From: Anaerolinea sp.
GTDB lineage: Bacteria > Chloroflexota > Anaerolineae > Aggregatilineales > Aggregatilineaceae
Direction of reading: 5' to 3'
Assembly (NCBI GenBank): GCA_020725705.1
Contig: DYEN01000356.1
Span: 1-34,498, forward strand
DNA length: 34,498 nucleotides
The position numbers were made by a program, and so were the translations under genes. Shown piece by piece: positions 26,118-34,498 of this stretch. Position 1 is the first letter of the stretch. Every line of letters begins with the position of its first letter. Under the pieces are notes generated by a model. The model was not told where the DNA came from. It saw only the letters and a list, made by a program, of their open reading frames with translations, and ran no database searches.

Positions 26118-26402
26118 TCAGCGCACGCCGTGCTGCTCAAGCAGTTCGATCAGGGTGTTGTTGATCATTTTCTGGCCGAGCAGTTCCCTGAAGCGCACGG
26201 TTTTTTGCTTGCCCTCGTCGCGCAGCCGATCCAACTCGCGCTGAATCCTTTCCTGCCGGGCGAGCAGGTCCGCATGGGCGTTCTCAAACCGGGCCAGCCG
26301 CTCGATCGCCTCGCCGGAATATCCGCCCGCGTCATGCGTGATATACGCTTCGTCCACTACGTAGCCTGCGCCGTCTTCGCGCTGGCGGGTCAGTCGTGCC
26401 AT
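26118..26402 (-). CDS. small hypothetical protein with phage-protein-like sequence style
   Basis: MARLTRQREDGAGYVVDEAYITHDAGGYSGEAIERLARFENAHADLLARQERIQRELDRLRDEG..., start at 26402. Confidence 0.5.
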   Translation of the reverse strand: MARLTRQREDGAGYVVDEAYITHDAGGYSGEAIERLARFENAHADLLARQERIQRELDRLRDEGKQKTVRFRELLGQKMINNTLIELLEQHGVR

Positions 26403-26459
26403 GTCGCCACCTCGCTTTGTGTCCCAACAGGCTGATGATGCGCTGCGGCCCAGAAAACA

Positions 26460-26496
26460 GAAAGAAGACAATCCCGGCGGGCAATTGGCTTCTTTC
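26460..26496 (-). terminator. terminator downstream of tRNA-Met/Ile2
   Basis: Minus strand GAAAGAAG-c-CAAT...ATTG-t-CTTCTTTC followed by TGTTTT. Confidence 0.65.
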
Positions 26497-26517
26497 GGCG
26501 TGAGGTGAACGTTGAGG

Positions 26518-26590
26518 TGGGCCCAGCAGGATTCGAACCTGCGACCGACCGGTTATGAGCCGGCTGCTCTGACCGCTGAGCTATAGGCCC
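26518..26590 (-). tRNA. tRNA with CAT anticodon (elongator Met or Ile2)
   Basis: Minus strand GGGCCTATAGCTCAGCGGTCAGAGCAGCCGGCTCATAACCGGTCGGTCGCAGGTTCGAATCCTGCTGGGCCCA; anticodon loop CTCATAA. Confidence 0.93.
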
Positions 26591-26606
26591 GGCTGTGTCG
26601 GTGTGC

Positions 26607-26629
26607 AAAAAAGCCCAGAGAACCTGGGC
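26607..26629 (-). terminator. terminator downstream of tRNA-Gly
   Basis: Minus strand GCCCAG-GTTCT-CTGGGC-TTTTTT. Confidence 0.7.
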
Positions 26630-26635
26630 AGCCTG

Positions 26636-26706
26636 AGCGGGCAACGGGATTCGAACCCGTGACAACAGCTTGGAAGGCTGTTGTGTTACCACTACACCAT
26701 GCCCGC
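26636..26706 (-). tRNA. tRNA-Gly(TCC)
   Basis: Minus strand GCGGGCATGGTGTAGTGGTAACACAACAGCCTTCCAAGCTGTTGTCACGGGTTCGAATCCCGTTGCCCGC; anticodon TCC. Confidence 0.95.
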
Positions 26707-26719
26707 GCCTTCCTTCATA

Positions 26720-26748
26720 ATCTTACCCGATGGAGTGCCCCTTGACAA
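26720..26748 (-). promoter_or_regulatory. sigma70-like promoter for tRNA-Gly
   Basis: Minus strand TTGTCA, 17-bp spacer, TAAGAT upstream of the tRNA. Confidence 0.55.
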
Positions 26749-26771
26749 TAGCCGGTTGGCGCGGCAGGCGC

Positions 26772-27089
26772 TCAGGCGAGCCACTGTAGCAGCCACAGCG
26801 CCGCCATGCCGACCGCAATCGGCAGCAGAGTGCGGCGGGTGGCCCAGGCGACCAGCGCCGCGACGATCCCGGCCAGCAGCCGCAGGTTCCCCGCCGACAG
26901 GTCGAGTGCTCCGTCCGGCGCGACCAGCGCGGGTAGCACGATCGCGCTCAGCGCCGCCGGGGGCACATAGCGCAGGGCGCGCATGAACCCCTCGGACAGC
27001 GTCCCATTGCGTAGCAACGCGATCACAGACAGCCGCACGCCGTAGGTGACGACCATCATCCCCGCCACGATCAGCCACAGACGCATCAT
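26772..27089 (-). CDS. azlD: branched-chain amino acid exporter small subunit, AzlD family
   Basis: MMRLWLIVAGMMVVTYGVRLSVIALLRNGTLSEGFMRALRYVPPAALSAIVLPALVAPDG; overlaps the azlC stop. Confidence 0.88.
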   Translation of the reverse strand: MMRLWLIVAGMMVVTYGVRLSVIALLRNGTLSEGFMRALRYVPPAALSAIVLPALVAPDGALDLSAGNLRLLAGIVAALVAWATRRTLLPIAVGMAALWLLQWLA

Positions 27090-27829
27090 GGCTCGCGCTC
27101 CGGGTTTGGGGAGCGAGCCACCAGGCGCGGCCCGCGCAGGCGCTCGGCGGCCAGCCCGGTAGCGATGCCCGCGATCACGCCCGCGCTCAGGCCCAGGTTG
27201 TAGGGCAGGCCGCGCGCAGCGACGGCCACGATGCCTGCCGCCGCGCAGGCCGCGACCGCCGGACGATCGCGCAGGGCCGGGGCCAGCAGCGCGATGAAAG
27301 TTAGCGGCAGGGCGAAATCCAGCGACCAACTTGACGGGATCTGGGCGCCGAGCAGATAACCCGCCGCGCTGCTGAGCTGCCACGCCACCCACAGCGTCAG
27401 CCCGGCGCCGAGGTAGAACCAGTGCAGCGCCGTGCCGGGAGCATCTTCGGGCCGGTGCGGGCGATAGTGGGTAATGGTCACTGCGTAGGTTTCGTCGACC
27501 AGCAGAAACGCCAGCAGCCATTTCCACGCCGGCGACAGATGGCGCACGTATGGCGCGACCGACGCGCTGTAGAGCAGGTGACGCAGGTTGACGACAAACG
27601 TCGTCAGCACGATCACCGGCCCACCCGCGCCGGTGGCGAATAACTGCGCCGCGATGAACTGCGCCGACCCGGCGAAGACGAGCATAGACATCGCCAGGGC
27701 GACGCTCATAGGCAGCCCGGCCTCGTGGGCAACGATGCCGTAGATCATCCCGAAGGGGCTGACGCCGAGCAGGATGGGCAGTTGGGTGCGCACACCGCCC
27801 CAGAATTCGGCGCGCGGAGATATCAGCAT
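27086..27829 (-). CDS. azlC: branched-chain amino acid exporter, AzlC family
   Basis: LPILLGVSPFGMIYGIVAHEAGLPMSVALAMSMLVFAGSAQFIAAQLFATGA...TTFVVNLRHLLYSASVAPYV; start at 27829. Confidence 0.9.
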   Translation of the reverse strand: MLISPRAEFWGGVRTQLPILLGVSPFGMIYGIVAHEAGLPMSVALAMSMLVFAGSAQFIAAQLFATGAGGPVIVLTTFVVNLRHLLYSASVAPYVRHLSPAWKWLLAFLLVDETYAVTITHYRPHRPEDAPGTALHWFYLGAGLTLWVAWQLSSAAGYLLGAQIPSSWSLDFALPLTFIALLAPALRDRPAVAACAAAGIVAVAARGLPYNLGLSAGVIAGIATGLAAERLRGPRLVARSPNPEREP

Positions 27830-27933
27830 AGCAGGTTCCTGTGGGATCAGGGCGTCGCAGCAGAGTGTACTGCGCGGCCCCGGTGTGGACAATAGACAGT
27901 CTGCACAAGCAAGCCGCCCCGCGGGGTCTACGC

Positions 27934-27939
27934 TATAAT
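27934..27939 (+). promoter_or_regulatory. -10 element (TATAAT) upstream of the DUF6062-like gene
   Basis: Perfect TATAAT 50 bp upstream of the start at 27989; no convincing -35. Confidence 0.35.
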
Positions 27940-27988
27940 CTGCCCACGAACGCCGCGCCGGACCGCCAATTTGCCGCCGGGATCGATT

Positions 27989-28663
27989 ATGAAGCTCTCG
28001 TCACGCGCTTACAGTCTCTACGACGCCTTCTCGAAGCCGGGCTGCCCCGTCTGCCGCCTGACGCTGGACAGTGTTCATCACTATCTGGACAGCCTGATCT
28101 ACGAATACGTCAACGATCCAGACACCCATCAAGCCCTGCGTGCGGCACGCGGCTTGTGCCCGGTCCACGCCTGGCATGTGCAGGACGAGATCAATGCCAG
28201 TGCGCTGGGCATCGCGGTGCTGTACGAGGGCGTGATCCGGCATCTGCTGGCGGATATGGGCCGGATCGAGACGGACGGCGGGCGGCGCCAGGTCAGCCAG
28301 GCGCAGAGCGCGCTGGCGGCGCGTGGGCCATGCCCGGCCTGCGAGCATCAGGCGCATGTCGAGGAACACCTGCTGCGCAACCTGCTGAGCCACATCGCGC
28401 ACGCCGAGTTCGCCGCGCGGTTCAGGCAGTCGGCCGGGCTATGCCTGCCGCATCTTCGCCGGGCGCTCGATCTGAACGCCAGCGCCGAGCACAAGGCGCA
28501 GATGCTCGCCATCCAGCAGGCGATCTGGGGCGAGCTGCAGGCGCACCTGGCGGAGTTCATCCGCAAGCACGACTACCGCTTCACCGCCGAGGGATTTGGC
28601 GCCGAAGGGTCCAGCCCGCGCCGCTCCATCGAGGCACTCGCCGGGCAAAAAGGGCTGCGCTAG
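27989..28663 (+). CDS. DUF6062-like Cys/His-rich protein
   Basis: MKLSSRAYSLYDAFSKPGCPVCRLTLDSVHHYLDSLIYEYVNDPDTHQALRAARGLCPVHAWHV...GPCPACEHQAHVEEHLL...GLCLPHLRRAL. Confidence 0.7.
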   Translation: MKLSSRAYSLYDAFSKPGCPVCRLTLDSVHHYLDSLIYEYVNDPDTHQALRAARGLCPVHAWHVQDEINASALGIAVLYEGVIRHLLADMGRIETDGGRRQVSQAQSALAARGPCPACEHQAHVEEHLLRNLLSHIAHAEFAARFRQSAGLCLPHLRRALDLNASAEHKAQMLAIQQAIWGELQAHLAEFIRKHDYRFTAEGFGAEGSSPRRSIEALAGQKGLR

Positions 28664-28929
28664 GCGGCGCTTTCGACGATCAGGAAGACTTTGTCGCCTT
28701 TGCGGACCGGCGAATCGACCTGAATCGCCACTTCCTCGCCCCCCGGCACCTCGGTCACGGCCTGATGGTCGATCTCCATAGAGCGCACCTGCTGCTCAAA
28801 ATCGGTGTGCTTGCCGAAGAACGCGACCCAATCGCCCTGATAGAGTGCCTGCTCCAGGCGGATCACTGCCACGCCGAGCCGGTCGAAGTAGTGCGTCACT
28901 ACCCCGATGTACTGGTATTCTGCGTCCAT
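28660..28929 (-). CDS. translation elongation factor-like (EF-Tu domain 2-like beta-barrel) small protein
   Basis: EYQYIGVVTHYFDRLGVAVIRLEQALYQGDWVAFFGKHTDFEQQVRSMEIDHQAVTEVPGGEEVAIQVDSPVRKGDKVFLI. Confidence 0.75.
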   Translation of the reverse strand: MDAEYQYIGVVTHYFDRLGVAVIRLEQALYQGDWVAFFGKHTDFEQQVRSMEIDHQAVTEVPGGEEVAIQVDSPVRKGDKVFLIVESAA

Positions 28930-28987
28930 AGCCGCCTCTCCTGACCTGCTTTGATTATCTGGCAGGCGGGGACGGCGGTCAAGCAAG

Positions 28988-30208
28988 CTACCAGCTAAAG
29001 ACGCCGATGCGCCCGTCCATCAGGGCGCGGGCTGTGCCGGCGCCGGTGGTATCGACCAGCGAGACCACGCTGCGGCCATCGTCGAGCAGCTCGGCATAGG
29101 TCAGATAGCGGCTGTCCGGCGACCAGAGGCGGTGGCTGCGCGCGAACTGGTCGAAGAAGCGCAGGTAGTAGATCATCTCCGGGTTCGGCACGAAGCTCGC
29201 CAGCCGGCTGATGATGCCCAAGTCCGGCTCGAACACCACCCACTGCAAGAGCGGTGCGCCCTGCTGGCGTGTGAGGACCTGCTGGCCCGGCGTCGGGAGC
29301 GTTACATAGGCCAGGCGGGCGCCATCCGGCGCCCAGAAGAACGCGTACACATCGTCCGGCGCGGCGGCGACCGGGGCGCCCGTGCGCGCGTCGACGACCG
29401 TCAGGACGGCGCGCTGCTCGTCTAGAAACGCGACGCGCCTGCCGTCCGGCGACCACTCGAACGAGACGGCCCCGCGCAGATTGTCGGCCAGGACGACGCG
29501 CTCGGCGCCGTCGAAGATCGCCAGGCTGTTGCCGCGCCCCGGCTGGCGAATGGCGGCCAGCAGCCGGTCATCTACCGGCGACCAGTCAACGGCGCGCTGG
29601 AAACCGGGCCGATCCTCAAACGTCTCGGTGATCGCGCCGCTGGTGCTATCGAAGATCGACAGCTCGGACCCGAAGCGCGCCCAGAACATCGCCGCGCCGT
29701 CCGGGGACCAGTCCCAGTAGTGTGGGCCGCCCTCGGATAGCTCGGTGATCGAAACGGCGCCATCCACCCGCACCCGGCGCAGCGCCAGGCTGCCGCGGGC
29801 TGTGGTGTAGAGCACGGCCAGATCGCGACAGTTGCCGGCGGGGCAGTCGGCGGGCGCCCAGTTGGCATAGGTGAAGGTTTCGTTGCGCGAGGTATATAGG
29901 CGCTCGGTTTCGCCCAGTGCCCGCTGGAGAAAGATGCCGAGCTGGTAACGATCGCCCGGCAGCGTGCTGGTGCCGAAGAACGCCAGACGGCCATCGTTCG
30001 ACCACGTCGGCCAGGTGTAGACCTTGCGGTTGGCGACGGCGTCCTGCGTCAGTGGAACGGTGAGATCGGCGGCCAGGTCGTAGAGGTAGATGTTGCCATC
30101 CTGCGCGGCAATCGCGATCTGGCCGGCGCTCTGGGCGCGCCCGGCGAGCGCGGACCCGCCGAGCACCAGAAGCAATGTAAGGACGGTGAGCAGTCGGATG
30201 CGAATCAT
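28988..30208 (-). CDS. exported TolB/WD40-like beta-propeller protein
   Basis: Signal peptide MIRIRLLTVLTLLLVLGGSALAGRAQS, repeated blades with (D/S)WSPDG motifs (YWDWSPDGAAMFWA, FEWSPDGRRVAFLD, FFWAPDGARLAYV, LWSPDSRYLTYA). Confidence 0.82.
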   Translation of the reverse strand: MIRIRLLTVLTLLLVLGGSALAGRAQSAGQIAIAAQDGNIYLYDLAADLTVPLTQDAVANRKVYTWPTWSNDGRLAFFGTSTLPGDRYQLGIFLQRALGETERLYTSRNETFTYANWAPADCPAGNCRDLAVLYTTARGSLALRRVRVDGAVSITELSEGGPHYWDWSPDGAAMFWARFGSELSIFDSTSGAITETFEDRPGFQRAVDWSPVDDRLLAAIRQPGRGNSLAIFDGAERVVLADNLRGAVSFEWSPDGRRVAFLDEQRAVLTVVDARTGAPVAAAPDDVYAFFWAPDGARLAYVTLPTPGQQVLTRQQGAPLLQWVVFEPDLGIISRLASFVPNPEMIYYLRFFDQFARSHRLWSPDSRYLTYAELLDDGRSVVSLVDTTGAGTARALMDGRIGVFSW

Positions 30209-30379
30209 GGTGCTGTATCTCCGGCCTGGATGACGGTTAGCTCCATTATCGCAGACTCGGCGCCGCACAGGCATGAACGTTGGATAAATCTGAGGGGGCG
30301 GTGGGCTGTGTGTGCAGGGCACCACAAACGGCGGGCGATCAACGACCGCCCGCCGCGGGTACGCTTCCCGGTGCAGTCT

Positions 30380-31381
30380 CTACTGAGCAGGCGTCGCGAT
30401 CTCGGCCTGGCTCATCAGCGACTCCAGATCGAACAGGAACGGGCTATTGGACGGGATGATCATCAACTGCACGTTCGGCCCCAGCGACTCGATATAGCGC
30501 CACTGGAGCAGCAGCGGGTTCTGCGAAAGTTGCTCGTTAATCAGTTGGAGCGCGGCAGCCTCGCCCTCGGCACGGATGCGCGCGGCGTCGGCCTCACCGC
30601 GTGCCAGGGCGCGGGCCTGCTCGGCTTCCTGCTCGCGCTGGCGGACGCGGAACTCCGCTTCCTGCGCCTGCTGCTGGGCGACCTGCTTCTGCTCGATCGA
30701 CGCCACGTATTCCGGCGAGAACGTGATATTGCGGATCAGCACGTTGGTTACCTCGAACCCTTCCGGCTCGATCAGTCTGCGCACGCCTTCTTCGACGGTC
30801 TGCTCCAGTTCGCTGTGTTCGGTGCCGTAGATTTGCTCAACGCGGAACTGCGTCAGCGCGCTCCGCACCTGGTTGCGTAGAGCCGGGCGCACCAGACCGT
30901 TGACATAGCGATCCTGCCAGTTGCGGTGCACGATGTTGGCGTTGGCCGGGCTGATGCGAAAGATAACCGTGACATCCAGTTCGACGCGCTGCCCGTCCTG
31001 CGTCAGCGCGACGACGGCGTCATCGCCGCGCACGGCTCCGGTGCTGACCGAGCCGGCCATCGTATATTCCTGCTGCGCGATGGAGTAGATCGTCGCTTCC
31101 TGAATGCCGGGGATGATCACGTGCAGGCCGGGGCCAAGCGGCGTGTCGAGCAGGTCGCCCGTCAGGACGTTGAAGACGACTGCCACCTCGTTCGGCTGGA
31201 CCTCGATCACGCCCGCGCCCATGACGAAGAACACGATCGCCAGCACCAGCCCGACGATCGTGATCAGCACCCCGCCGCGAATAGATGCGTTGCGGGACAG
31301 CAACTGAAGAATCATAAACCCGCCGAACCCCGCGATGGCAAGCCCGGCCAGAGCCAGCACATTGAAGACAATGTTGATCAT
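30380..31381 (-). CDS. SPFH/Band 7 (prohibitin-like) family protein
   Basis: MINIVFNVLALAGLAIAGFGGFMIL...VIEVQPNEVAVVFNVLTGDLLDTPLGPGLHVIIPGIQEATIYSIAQQEYTMAG...RNQVRSALTQFRVEQIYG; start at 31381. Confidence 0.92.
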   Translation of the reverse strand: MINIVFNVLALAGLAIAGFGGFMILQLLSRNASIRGGVLITIVGLVLAIVFFVMGAGVIEVQPNEVAVVFNVLTGDLLDTPLGPGLHVIIPGIQEATIYSIAQQEYTMAGSVSTGAVRGDDAVVALTQDGQRVELDVTVIFRISPANANIVHRNWQDRYVNGLVRPALRNQVRSALTQFRVEQIYGTEHSELEQTVEEGVRRLIEPEGFEVTNVLIRNITFSPEYVASIEQKQVAQQQAQEAEFRVRQREQEAEQARALARGEADAARIRAEGEAAALQLINEQLSQNPLLLQWRYIESLGPNVQLMIIPSNSPFLFDLESLMSQAEIATPAQ

Positions 31382-31659
31382 GCTGCAACTACTCCTCGTT
31401 TGTTCACGCTCGATCCTCTGGGAAAGCGCCGTTCGCTCTGCGCTGAAGCGGCATAAGGCGGTGATTGCCGCCCGTGAGGCGGCGTCCCTGACCATTATAG
31501 CGGGTCGGGCGGCCCTGTGGCGGACGCTAAGCTGACATTCTGGGGACAGCGCCGCGTGTTGACACCGGCCAGATTTGGCTTTAACGTGGGGAAGATTATA
31601 GGATATCTCACGACTGCGGTCGAGTTTCTCTGGCGTGTGGCCCGCTGGCCAAGGAAGCG

Positions 31660-32511
31660 ATGAACCCGATCTTGATCGAAGCCGGGCCGCTCACCCTGCG
31701 GGCCTACACCGCCTGGCTGGGGGGCGGCCTGCTGCTGGCACTGGGCGTGATCGCGTGGCGCGGGGAGCAGCACGCGCCGGGTGCGGCGACGCGCTGGCTC
31801 GATGCGGCGCTGGCGGCGTTGGCGGCGGGTGTGGTGGGGGCGCGGCTGCTGCATGTTGCGCTCGAATGGGACTACTTCGCCGATCGCCTGGGGGAGATCC
31901 CTCGCGTGTGGCTGGGCGGCCTGGCGTGGCACGGCGGCGTGCTGCTGGCGCTGCCGGTGGCGCTGGTGGTCGTGCGCCGGCGGCGCGTGCCGCTCGCTGC
32001 CTGGACCGACGCGCTGGCGATCGCCTGGCCGTTGGGGATGCTGGCTGCCTGGATGGGCTGCCGCACGGCGGGATGCGCCTACGGGTACGAGGTCCGCACC
32101 CTGGCGGACCGGCCCGCCTGGATGGTGGCCGAGCTGCCGGATGTCTACGGGATCGTCGCGCCGCGCCTGGACGTGCAGCTTGCCGGGGCGGTGTTGAGCG
32201 GAGCGCTGCTGGCGCTCATGCTACTGCTGACCTGGCGCGGCTGGCTGAGCGGGCTGCGCTTCTGGCTGCTGCTGGCGCTGAGCGGCCTGGGGTTCTCTCT
32301 GCTCGGTTTTTTCCGCGCGGACCCCGCCGCCATGCTGCTCGATCGGCGCGCCGATCAGGTGTTTGACTTGATGATTCTGCTGCTGGGGACGGCGGGGGCC
32401 TGCCTGGTCTGGATCGAGCAGCGCCGCGCCGCACCTGCCCGGTGGCATGCAGAGGAGACAGGCGATGAAGCTGACTCTGGGGATCGCTCAGACCAGCCCG
32501 AAGCTGGGTGA
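31660..32511 (+). CDS. prolipoprotein diacylglyceryl transferase (Lgt)-like membrane protein
   Basis: MNPILIEAGPLTLRAYTAWLGGGLLLAL...GLAWHGGVLLALPVALVVVRRRRVPLAAWTDALAIAWPLGMLAAWMGCRTAGCAYG. Confidence 0.75.
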   Translation: MNPILIEAGPLTLRAYTAWLGGGLLLALGVIAWRGEQHAPGAATRWLDAALAALAAGVVGARLLHVALEWDYFADRLGEIPRVWLGGLAWHGGVLLALPVALVVVRRRRVPLAAWTDALAIAWPLGMLAAWMGCRTAGCAYGYEVRTLADRPAWMVAELPDVYGIVAPRLDVQLAGAVLSGALLALMLLLTWRGWLSGLRFWLLLALSGLGFSLLGFFRADPAAMLLDRRADQVFDLMILLLGTAGACLVWIEQRRAAPARWHAEETGDEADSGDRSDQPEAG

Positions 32512-33337
32512 TGTTCCGGCGAACCTGGCGCACCATCTCGAGCTGATCGAGCGCGCGGCGGCACAGTCGGTCGAGCTGCTGCTCTTTCCGGAGCTGTCAC
32601 TGACCGGCTACAACCTGCAAGACCTGGTCTACGAGGTCGCTGCCCGGCCAAGCGCGGACGATCCGATCTTCGGCCCGTTGCTGAGCGCGACGCATGACCA
32701 CGGCGTGGATGTGCTGGTCGGTTTCGTCGAGGAAGACCGGCGCCACCGCTTCTACATCTCGCAGGCATATCTCAGCGGCGGCGCGGTGGTGCATGTGCAT
32801 CGCAAGGTCTACCTGCCGACCTACACGCTGTTCGACGAGGGTCGCTACTTTGCCTGGGGCGACAGCGTGCGCGCCTTCAACACGCGCTTTGGGCGCGTCG
32901 GCGTGCTGATCTGCGAGGATTTCTGGCACGCCTCGCCGCCGTATCTGCTCTGGCTGGACGGCGCGGATATGCTTCTGCTGCACAGCGCCAGCCCTGGCCG
33001 CGGCCTGGACACGAGTGACCGGCTGGCGAGCGCCCGCTGGGTGGAGCGCATCAACCAGGCGTATGCAGGCCTGTTCACCAACTTCGTGATCCACGCCAAC
33101 CGCGTCGGTTTTGAGGATGGCCTGAATTTCTGGGGCGGCAGCACCATCGCGGACCCGGATGGCGAATTTCTGATTCACGGGCCGTATTTCGAAGAGGCGC
33201 TGCTGGTCCATACCATCGATCTCAACCAGCTTCATCGCACACGTAGCCGCCTGCCCCTGCTGCGCGACGAGCGCACTGGCCTTATGGCGCGCGAGCTGGC
33301 GCGCATCCTCGAAAATTCGGAGCAGGGGATGCGCTAG
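32465..33337 (+). CDS. carbon-nitrogen hydrolase (nitrilase superfamily; resembles NAD synthetase glutaminase-type amidases)
   Basis: Glu-Lys-Cys catalytic pattern: LLLFPELSLTGYNLQDL; HRKVYLPTYTLFDEGRYF; GVLICEDFWHASPPYLL. Confidence 0.88.
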   Translation: MKLTLGIAQTSPKLGDVPANLAHHLELIERAAAQSVELLLFPELSLTGYNLQDLVYEVAARPSADDPIFGPLLSATHDHGVDVLVGFVEEDRRHRFYISQAYLSGGAVVHVHRKVYLPTYTLFDEGRYFAWGDSVRAFNTRFGRVGVLICEDFWHASPPYLLWLDGADMLLLHSASPGRGLDTSDRLASARWVERINQAYAGLFTNFVIHANRVGFEDGLNFWGGSTIADPDGEFLIHGPYFEEALLVHTIDLNQLHRTRSRLPLLRDERTGLMARELARILENSEQGMR

Positions 33338-33605
33338 CCGGCCAACTGCTGGCAGGACTGGTATCTTCATCGCGCATTTCCGCTACGCATTCGTCAAGCC
33401 GTGTTCTTCCGAAAGTGTGCAGGCACATGCGCAGGTCTGGTGATCTGCACGCCACTCGGCCATCGATGACACGCTTCTAACGCCCCGCTGACGCCATTCT
33501 AATACCCCCCTGATAGACTTACGCTGCGATAATCGGATTTATCGGAACTTATGAAGAACGGAAAAAAAGGACCACAAACAATTCGAACGTGGGGGATGAT
33601 GAGAG

Positions 33606-34498
33606 ATGGATCTCAACCGGTTTACGACTAAAGCGCAGCAGGCGGTGATCGCGGCCCAGCGCCTGGCTGAGTCTTACAATCATAGTGAGCTAGAACCGCT
33701 ACATTTGCTGCTGGCGCTGCTCCAGCAGACCGACGGCGTGGTGCCGCAGGTGATCAGCAAGATCGGCGCGCGGCTGCAAAGCGTGCTGGCCGACGTGCAG
33801 AGTGCGCTTGCCAGCCGGCCGAAAGTCTACGGCAGCGCGGCGCAGGTGGGCGCCAGCCGCGCCGCGATTGACGTGCTGACGCGGGCCGAGTCCGAAGCGG
33901 GCAAGATGCGCGACGATTACGTCAGCACCGAGCATATTTTGCTGGCGCTGACCCAGGATCGCACCGCCGGCGATCTGCTGGCGCGGCACGGCGTCACTGC
34001 CGACGAGGTGCTCAAGGCGCTGACCAGCATCCGCGGCGGGCAGCGTGTCACCACGCAAGACCCGGAGAGCACATTCCAGGCGCTCGAAAAGTACGGGCGC
34101 GATATCACGGCGCTGGCGCGGCAGGGCAAGCTCGACCCGGTCATCGGGCGCGATGAAGAAATTCGCCGGGTGATCCAGGTGCTCAGCCGCCGCACCAAGA
34201 ACAACCCGGTGCTGATCGGCGAGGCGGGCGTCGGTAAGACCGCCATCGTCGAAGGGCTGGCGCAGCGCATCGTCAACGGCGACGTGCCTGAAGGGCTGAA
34301 GGATAAGCGCATCGTCGCGTTGGACATGGGCGCGCTGGTGGCGGGCGCCAAGTTCCGCGGCGAGTTCGAGGAGCGCCTCAAGGCCGTGCTGAAGGAAGTC
34401 AGCGACGCGCAGGGGCAGATCATCCTGTTCCTGGACGAGCTGCACACCATCGTCGGCGCGGGCCGGGCCGAAGGCTCGATGGACGCCAGTAACATGCT
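33606..34498 (+). CDS. clpB: ATP-dependent chaperone ClpB, N-terminal part (truncated by window end)
   Basis: [41 protein letters not shown]...[63 protein letters not shown]...[16 protein letters not shown]. Confidence 0.95.
   Translation, partial: MDLNRFTTKAQQAVIAAQRLAESYNHSELEPLHLLLALLQQTDGVVPQVISKIGARLQSVLADVQSALASRPKVYGSAAQVGASRAAIDVLTRAESEAGKMRDDYVSTEHILLALTQDRTAGDLLARHGVTADEVLKALTSIRGGQRVTTQDPESTFQALEKYGRDITALARQGKLDPVIGRDEEIRRVIQVLSRRTKNNPVLIGEAGVGKTAIVEGLAQRIVNGDVPEGLKDKRIVALDMGALVAGAKFRGEFEERLKAVLKEVSDAQGQIILFLDELHTIVGAGRAEGSMDASNM

Overview
The window is about 34.5 kb of GC-rich bacterial chromosome. Gene content and style suggest a Chloroflexi/Anaerolineae-like organism, but this is inference. 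Most of it is conventional housekeeping and metabolic sequence. In order it contains: a RecD2-like helicase fragment; a stand-alone AAA ATPase; a pyruvate/2-oxoacid dehydrogenase operon (E1alpha, E1beta, E2); a glpABC operon; SixA; a PDDEXK-like nuclease; an SPFH-like membrane protein divergent from a TPR protein and an APH-fold kinase-like protein; an M29 aminopeptidase; tRNA-Asn; a Rieske-like protein; a + strand block ubiD-ubiA-[ABC transporter]-dinB-ubiE-mop-ubiX-flavin protein; tRNA-Met/Ile2 and tRNA-Gly; azlCD; a DUF6062-like protein; a beta-propeller protein; an SPFH protein; an Lgt-like protein; a nitrilase-family protein; and the start of clpB. The most unusual item is an exported NMT1/SsuA-type ABC substrate-binding protein fused in one ORF to a C-terminal cytochrome c domain (CAGCH). 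It is encoded with its own ATPase and permease inside a quinone-biosynthesis-like neighbourhood. Other notable items are a Rieske-fold protein lacking all four cluster ligands behind a possibly structured leader, an APH-like kinase lacking the second metal-binding Asp, a decameric repeat family that starts right after stop codons, and several operator-like or attenuator-like inverted repeats.
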